This document shows, piece after piece, positions 56,941-64,000 of a DNA stretch of 64,000 nucleotides. The notes under the pieces are model-generated. The model made no database searches and was not told the DNA's origin. It saw nothing but the letters and a program-made list of their open reading frames with translations. Source of the stretch: Phytophthora colocasiae. Taxonomy: Eukaryota; Oomycota; Peronosporomycetes; Peronosporales; Peronosporaceae. The translations under genes were made by a program, and so were the position numbers. Every line of letters begins with the position of its first letter. The stretch's first letter is position 1. The stretch is taken from assembly GCA_018806915.1 (NCBI GenBank), contig JAGKQI010000086.1:372001-436000 (forward strand). Reading direction: 5' to 3'.

Positions 56941-57300
56941 CCTGCCCAAGTTCACAAGAGATGTGGATTCTGAAGATTCTGACTCTGAAAACTCTGAAGA
57001 CCATAAGGGATCCCTGAAATCCAATCAGGATACCAGAGACCAGACAGGTGATTCCAGACTTCCGAGTGCGACTTCAGAGTCTACCCGTGATGGAAACACT
57101 GCGCAAACTTCCTCGGGTGCCTCAACAGCTCCACCAAGTGGTGACCAGAATCGGTCCTTGACGAACGAAGTCTACCAAGTGCTATACGACATGGGATGGC
57201 GCCCGCCGACACATTCCTCAATTGGATTATCGAGTCAAGAGTTTCAGCTGAGAACGCGACGTTCCCACCAACAGGCTAGGGGCGGCCATCTCAGAATGTA
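56941..57300 (+). pseudogene. gag: A2 gag, last part, running into the 3' LTR
   Basis: Continues the gag interrupted at 30763, with FTRDVDSEDSDSENSEDH and NEVYQVLYDMGWRPP. At 57197 it passes into the 3' LTR, whose first bases are themselves gag-like, and ends at TAG 57298-57300. The zinc knuckles of A1 and A3 are missing. Confidence 0.75.
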
Positions 57301-59392
57301 GACTGTGCAGCGTTTTCCCGGTATCAAGGTTGATGCGCCTTCCAGGTACTTGATTTTCAGGAATGCAACGTCTGAAATAGTGTGCTTCAGCCTGAGATTT
57401 CAGAGAACGCATTCTGAGGTCCAACCTCTTCTCGTCGACATGTGACTTTGCGTGGATCCAGAATTGATTGTGTGGACTTATGATGGGATTTCGTGAAGCT
57501 ATGGATGTGAGGTTGGTGGCAGTAGATTTTATGAGGTTTTGCAAGACGTGGCGTTCGATCAAGTGTGGCGAAAATTATTGCTTCAGAGTATCTCTGGAGC
57601 TCCAGAATACTGAAGAAGCGGTTAATTGCTTCGACGATTTTGCCTGGCCATGGTACTCAGTTCTGATAAGTACCATCACTGACGAACCGTGACCAGGAGG
57701 GGCGGTTGACATGATGTAACTTCAGATTTTCTGGCGTCATGCTGCTGTTACCCAGTGATGTACCTGGTTACATTTGGTTTTGGAGAGGGAGTATGTGGGA
57801 CGTTGGCTGCACCCGTGTGATATCTGTGGAAGATTGTGAATAAACCTTCGCCTGACTGTAAAGGGGCCCAAAGGACCAGAAGTGTACTTCAGAGTGTGCA
57901 CAACTCTGAAGGTCAACTACACTCTGTCTGGTCACCGGACTTTCCCCGACGATGAGTGCCTAAGTTCTGGCGGAAAGTCTCTCAGAAGAACGTATCTCTG
58001 AGAGACCTCATCCCGTTACCGTCCAGCGCGACGATTGATGGTTCAAGTATTCACAATATATACCCGCAGAGACCAAGGATCGCGCGACGGACGCCGCGCA
58101 CCCGCGCAACCCTCAAGATCTTCATGTACGTTGTAGCATTGGTGCTCCGTACTCTGGTTTCGTATTCAAGACTCTGGTATCTCTAACTCTGAGTGACCAA
58201 GACTCTGAAAAGCAAGTGACATCAGACTCTGAAAACCAGGATACCAGACTCTGAAACCACCGAAGATCCAAGACCATACTGAAACCAAGTGACCCCAAGT
58301 TCAAGTCACGCATTCAAGTGATTACTGACCTGCACATCCCCCGTAATGACGTCTCTACCGGTCAACCCATCGAGATCGGCTGCACAAATTGCATACTGAA
58401 ACCAAGTCAAGATACCTGATGCATACGAGAACCAAGTGTACCTGAGATATGAAGACTGACTGCTCAAAGGACGCAAAAGACGACAAGAAGGAGAGAGTTA
58501 CCAGATATATATGATAGTTATGAGGAAGATAAACGATAAACAGAGTTCAATTTGCTTGCTACTGCACAAGTCCGCTTGAGAGGTATCCAAGCCACTACGT
58601 CATCACGTACGTCGTGTGATCTCCACCAAATTCAATCCCCTTAGGTGGAGATCAGGTAACGTAGAGACCTGAAAGGACCCGCCTATTCCATATCCTAGTT
58701 GGGTCGTTTGTTTTGTCTCTAGCGGTAGCCCATTTCATATTGATCGTTTGGACAGGCTCTGGAAACTAGACAGTCGTTTTCAGAGTGCAAGGTAGACTGT
58801 TATATATAGCCGATTGTATTGGTTTATATTTTCCCTCTATACTAGAGGGTGGTGCGCGATCGTAAAGGGATACCAGACAGACCAGGTGTCTGGTAGCAAG
58901 TCCCTAGTTGACCTGGAGTGTTAGCCCACCGTTCAAGGGCCCAGAAAGAATAAGAACGGCTGTATATATTTGTATATTTTCGAACTCTGTATATTGGTTG
59001 TTTATCTCTGAAAGTCAGGCATCTCGGTTCTGGATCTGTGATATTCAGACACCGATTTTCAGACTTTCTCTGGTACATTAACCTCTTTTCGACCGCCGAC
59101 TTCCTGGAAACCATCTTGGTTCCCAGAGATTCCGACTACCGAACGCTCCTGGAAGGATTTCCTGAGTACCGACACTAGACTCCAAGGGAACACCAATTTC
59201 TCTTCACAACACAATCTCAGACTCCGGCGAGGGTCATATTTCCGAAGACAACGAACCCACGAGGACACCGCAAGGTACCACACGCCAACCTACCGTTGTA
59301 CGGCTCTGAAAACCCCTTTTCAGTAGTCGTATAACTAGGGTTCACTATACGCCCCCCTGCTCCGCGACCAAAGTTTCACCGACTTCGCGACA
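57197..59392 (+). repeat. A2 3' LTR (2196 bp)
   Basis: Nearly identical to 24900-27093; the first bases are TGGCGCCC here and TGACGCCC there. It contains the old polypurine tract at about 57694-57705. No gene. Followed by the target duplication TACT. Confidence 0.88.
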
Positions 59393-59396
59393 TACT

Positions 59397-62300
59397 CAGC
59401 TGGAGTACGACTGTGCGTTCGAGAAGGATTGGTTCAGTTGCCGGATGAAGAAAACGTGATGTTGTCTGGTCGGACATTCGACCAGCAAAGGAAAGGACTA
59501 CGGTTGGACGTTCGACCGTCAGGGACGATATGCCTCCAACCGGGTGAGCATACTGTCATTCGGATTAACTACGGTCAGAGTAACCCACAGCGCGAAGTTG
59601 TGTGGGCTGGTCGCGGTGACCGTTGGGTGACTCAACTCATCTATGGAGCGAAGTCCTGGGCGGTTGCAGTCCGAGTGGTGAATATCTCGGAGAAGGATGT
59701 CTGGCTTGGGACGAATACTACTGTGGCTCAGATTGTAGAGTATGGGTGTTACCCGTTCGGAAGATTTTTTCGGCCCGGACTTCGGAGGTACCGTGAGTGG
59801 GAGGTGCTCATTTACGAGAATACGAATTCCAGACAGGAGCAGCTCCGACAGGAGAAGTACCTCCAAATGATGTCCGAGTCTGCGCCGCCGTCGTTCCAAA
59901 GACCGAAATACCCATGGCCGAAGAAGTTGTTGACACGGTCGCCGCCTGGGAGTACCAGGGTTCATATGGTCCGACTGCAGATTCCACCGTCGGAAGTTCA
60001 GAAGGTGTTACATCCAGAAGTTGCAGTTTCTGTTACCGAACAGCCAGAAGATGCTGGAGTCACCCCCGATGAAGTGTCTGATGGAGACAGTAATGATTGT
60101 CCTACCAACGATGAGCCTGTTGGAAGTTCGGATGATGAGGATTTTTTCGATGTGATTAGCATGGATGATAAAGGTGTACCCGTGGAACGGTCGACAAAAT
60201 TGACGATTTTGGAAAGATCAGGTGGTGATCCAACTGAAAATTTAAATGATGATGAATTTTTCGACGCGATTAGTGATGCTGACGGAGAATGCTTTCCGGA
60301 AGAAACTTTGGTTGAAGAACTCGAATCTGAAGATGTCCAGTCGGAGGCTGAGTCCAAGTTGGACGTGGTAAATCGAGCCATCCGGAAGTTAGAGACCAAG
60401 TTCGTCCGATGCCTGCACGTGAATGCCGAAGAGTTGAACTTGGAGCCAGCTGTATATGTACATGAGGGAAGCGACATGTTGTCCCAGTTGCGTGAGCAGC
60501 TGGTTATGCTTCCGGAAATACATGAGCTGACTCCAAAGTGTGATATCGAATCGGCCGATGTAGGTGAACCGGGAAAAACTACTCCAGAAGAGGAACGTAA
60601 ACTTCGGGACATTCTGAAGCGCCATCGGAGTATTTTCTTGGGAGACGGTAATGCGGCTCCTGCTCCGGCCAGAGGTGTGATATGCGACTTGGACGTCGGG
60701 TCGGCAAAACCTGTCGCTCAACGACCCCGATCGATAGCTCCTCACTTGGCGATCAAGGTGTACGAGTTGCTCAAGAAGCTTCTGGAGACAGGTCTGATTG
60801 AACATTCCGAAAGCCCATGGGCCTCTCCGATCGTCATTGTTCTGAAGAAGAATGGGATCGACATCCGGATGTGCATTGACTACCGGGTCGTGAATGGGTT
60901 CATTTTACTGTCGAACTACCCGCTACCTCTGATCGACGATTTGCTGATTGGATTCGAAAATGCGATGTGGTTTATGAGTCTTGACATGGCCAGTGGATTC
61001 TGGGCCATCCGGATGTCCGAGAGGGCGAAATTGATCTCGGCTTTTGTATGTCCGTTTGGACACTTCCAATGGGTGAGAATGCCATTTGGACTGAAGAATG
61101 CTCCACTAGTCTACCAGGCGGTTATCAACAATTGTCTGTGGGGTTTTGTCCGACTCCCGCCAGAGGAAGAAGCTGAAGTTCAACCGGAGGTTATGGAATT
61201 TCTGGGATTGGTCCGACCGGAGCATTCACTTTTGGACGATCAACCCGTTGGAGTTCAAGTGCCGAACCTGTCGGACACCATGACAGTCTTCCAACGGAAC
61301 ATCCCTGCTCCGTCACAGATGAGCCCGGTGTTAGGTCGAAGTTCGTATATCGACGACATTGCTCATGGTGCTCCAACATGGGACCAGCTATGCGAAGACT
61401 TGAACGCACTTCTGTTTCGACTCCGATATTGGAACATCTTGGTGAGCCTTCCGAAGAGCGAGTTTGGAAAACTGACCATCCCGTACTTGTCCCACGAGAT
61501 CAGTGCGGAGGGTATCAGAGCGACTCCAAGAATCGCGAAGGGCGTTTTGGACCTACCATTTCCGAACACTCTGAAAGGGGTCCAATCGTTCCTTGGAAGT
61601 TTGAACTATTACCACAAGTTCATCGAAGATTTTCCGGTGGTCGCCGCAGTGTTGTATGAGTTAACTGATGAGCAGATCAAGTCCGGCCGGAACTTGGATC
61701 AGGCCAAGGAAGCGTTCGGACTTCTGAAGCACAAGATCGTTTCGACTCCACTGCTTTGACACCCCGACCGGACTCGACCGTTCGTGATCATCCCGCATGC
61801 AAATGCTTGGGCGGCTTGCGCTGTCTTGGGCCAGGAGTATGATGGTGTAATCCATCTGGTCAGATATACCGGTCGCGTTCTGAACGACTCTGAACTGCGA
61901 TATCACATTGCGGAAAAGGAGGTCATCGCAATACTGAGAGTACTCCAAGTTTTCCGGACGCTGGTTGAACAGTCCAAGTTGATCGTGTACACACGGTACT
62001 CCGTCTTGAAGTGGGTTATCAATTCCAAGTCGGCGGATGGACGGTGTGTACCCTGGGGACTCACACTGTCCCACTGGAATTTGGACATTCGGAAGGTCCA
62101 ACGGGATGAAGATGGTTTAGCGGCCATTATGGGCGCCGGAATCACGCCTCGTGAACACTTGGACGAAATCTCGGAGTCGTTGATTCCACTGAAGGGACGC
62201 ATCCGGAAACCACCAGTGATGAGTATCGAGATGTTGGAGTCCGACTACGAAGGCGTCGTTCTGAGTTTCGACGGAGCTGCCAAGACCTCCAACCGGAAGG

Positions 62301-62665
62301 GCAGTTGTGGATGCATCCTTTGGAAGTTACCCGGTTGGACTATCCTCGAGGCTCGAGGTTTCATCTTGGAAGATATCACTGTGAACGATGCCGAGTACCA
62401 CGGCCTTCTGAAAGGTATGCTGATGGCGTCCGATCGGAAGGTCCAAGAGTTAGTTATCGTTGGAGATTCTCGGATCGTGATTCAACAAGTTCAGGGTCTG
62501 ATCAACTGCAATCAACCGCACCTCCAAAAACACCTTGAGGAGGCGGAGGTTTTGAAGGCAAAGTTCCAGAGGGTCCGACTGGTGCATCTCAAGCGAGACT
62601 ACAACCAGGCCGCCGACTATCTCACTTCCAAGACTTTACTCTTGGGAGCGTCATGGGATGTTGAG
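59397..62665 (+). pseudogene. pol: B1 pol: protease end, reverse transcriptase, RNase H
   Basis: Resumes B1 after A2. One frame is open to 62665 except for TGA at 61757-61759, where A3 has an arginine codon. RT blocks: MCIDYRVVNGFILLS (about 60870), SLDMASGFWAI (about 60978), FGLKNAPLVYQ and the catalytic YIDD (61346-61357). RNase H: VRYTGRVLNDSELRYHIAEKE (about 61860-61925). A second RNase H-like part, LSFDGAAKTSNRKGSCGC and VIVGDSRIVIQQ, runs to the inverted LTR. Only one stop separates it from an open pol. Confidence 0.9.
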
Positions 62666-64000
62666 TGTGGCGAAGTGGGTGAACACTTTTGACCGCCCAG
62701 GGGGTTGCGTATAGTGTGCCGTCCAAAAGGAACAACCCAGACACTAAAAACTCCAAAAGAGAGTTAGTAGTAAGGTGTCCAGTTGGAGTGAGTCAGCACC
62801 ACCTTCCGGTGTCCAAATGGGTGTCCGGAAAGTGGCTTGGCGTGTGACCTTGTGACTACCCTCGTAGGTGTCGTTTGTCTTCGAACGCGAGGAGTCTGCA
62901 CCGAAAGTGTTATCTCTAAAAGATTGTAGAAATAGATCCGGAGGGAGAGTGCTAACCAAATAAACACTTCCCAAACGGTGGTTAATTAGTCCGAAAGTGG
63001 GTAAGCACTTATGAGCAAAGTACTTTCCCTCCAACAGTTAACCAAATATACAAGAGAGTTAAACCAAAATATACAACCGCTTCTTATTCTTTTCGGCCCT
63101 CGAGCGGTGGGCACTCCAAATGCCAGTACGACTAGAGCAAAGTCCGGAACACTGGCACAGTTCCGGGGCTCTTTAAACAGCGCACCCCTTCCGATAGATT
63201 CACTAGGAATCTCCGGAAGAATAGAATCCAATATATATGTCCCAAATACTATGTAGTATTTAAGAACACACACAACCAATACAGTCCAAACACACAAGCA
63301 GTCAAATCAATCAATTTTAGGGGTGACTACCACTAACCTCCCAAAACGCAGTTATAATATGAAATAATACCCGAAAGTATCAACTGGAATATGAAATGGA
63401 AGGGGTCACGCCCGGGATACGCCGCCCGGATCACCTTTCCAACTTGGTCTTACCCTGGCGGAGATTCACGCGGCGGTGACGCTTGTCGACGCGGCCTGAC
63501 GCTTGTTCGGCTACACGTGAAGCCCTCTTCTCGAGGCTGGTCCACGGCTCCTCACAGTGTGTCTTGGGAACACCTTCCAAGACTTTGCACTTGCGCCCTT
63601 GGTGGCAAATTGAACTCTCTTTAATGTATAATAGCTAGCACTAGCTAAACATGCAAAAATATACTTGGTTTCACTATGTAGTAGGGGCGTCTCATCAGGA
63701 AGAGGCTTGCGTTTCAGTAGAATACCATAGAGTCAAAGAACACGGAAGAATTCCAGCTGGCTCCGGACACATCATCGTCGGTCGTCTTGGTCGGTCGGAA
63801 ATATATGGCCTTGAGTATACCCGAGACTCAACCAGGATACTGGGTACAAACCAGACAGTCTCCGATAGTCAAACGTTAACCTCCACTTCGAACCTTCGAC
63901 TTGATAATTTGGGTCTCGCATATACTCCAAAAATAGAACCCTTGGTCATGGCGTTACCGAACAGTAACTTGGTTTCGTTGTTCGAATCATCTGGAGTGCA
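62666..64000 (-). repeat. Inverted B-family LTR (B2), partial
   Basis: Reverse complement of the B1 LTR, beginning with its 3' end TGTGGCGAAGTGGG at 62666 and running off the window. It breaks B1's second RNase H. The oppositely oriented element B2 lies beyond the window. No gene is seen here; frames are LTR sequence. Confidence 0.8.

Larger units (their letters stand above)
24900..59392 (+). mobile_element. Family-A gag-only element A2, split by A3
   Basis: LTRs are 24900-27093 and 57197-59392 (2194 and 2196 bp, nearly identical), flanked by the 4-bp duplication TACT. The internal region holds only a primer site and gag, so A2 has no pol and must have moved with enzymes supplied in trans. 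A3 with its own nested elements occupies 30764-56936. Confidence 0.88.
18330..62665 (+). mobile_element. Family-B Ty3/Gypsy element B1, split by A2
   Basis: Parts are 18330-24899 (LTR, primer site, gag, protease) and 59397-62665 (rest of protease, RT, RNase H). Between them sits A2, flanked by TACT at 24896-24899 and 59393-59396. Removing A2 restores the reading frame after FMY. B1 is cut at 62666 by an inverted B-family LTR, so its integrase and 3' LTR are absent. Confidence 0.88.

Overview
The window looks like repeat-rich, gene-poor DNA of a Phytophthora-like oomycete. The evidence is one Crinkler (CRN) effector gene with its LFLAK-type motif, surrounded by Ty3/Gypsy elements, a LINE, a hAT-like remnant and a Tc1/mariner-type element. 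No bacterial-style operons, rRNA genes, tRNA genes or CRISPR arrays are seen.

Layout. 1-2155: 3' part of a LINE reverse transcriptase. 2400-4867 (-): a CRN gene broken by one frameshift. 5239-6441: a BED-finger, hAT-like transposase remnant holding a solo LTR of family C (5770-6227). From about 6442 to the end the window is a nest of LTR retrotransposons, which I name by family. An LTR fragment of family D (D0) holds A1 (7691-13027). A1's protease holds D1 (13028-18329, minus strand). D1's integrase holds B1 (18330-24899 and 59397-62665). B1's protease/pol junction holds A2 (24900-59392, TSD TACT). A2's gag holds A3 (30764-56936, TSD AGTT). A3 holds a 930-bp TA-flanked TIR element (40372-41301) in its RNase H region and a full family-C element (48343-55959, TSD TGCAG) in its 3' LTR. 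B1 is ended by an oppositely oriented B-family LTR (62666-64000).

How the parts work. The elements encode gag with CCHC knuckles, an aspartic protease, RT/RNase H and a DDE integrase with a chromodomain. In families A, B and C, gag and protease lie in a -1 relation. The junctions carry a slippery heptamer (GTTAAAC in A, A AAA AAC in C) followed by a stem-loop. In A and B the downstream stem shows a compensatory base pair. Families A and B share a primer-binding site complementary to the same tRNA 3' end.

Main unusual observations. (1) The family-C element is built almost wall-to-wall of short perfect hairpins, across coding and non-coding DNA. When two LTR copies are compared, most loops differ while the main stems do not. 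(2) Families A, C and D each carry a long antisense gene between integrase and the 3' LTR, reading inward from that LTR. The A and D proteins share a motif. (3) Each family has its own DNA-word texture spread over LTR and coding DNA: GATC in D, TCTGA/ACTCTG in A, TCCGGA/TCCAA in B. (4) A2 is a gag-only element whose LTR has grown to about 2.2 kb by starting inside gag.
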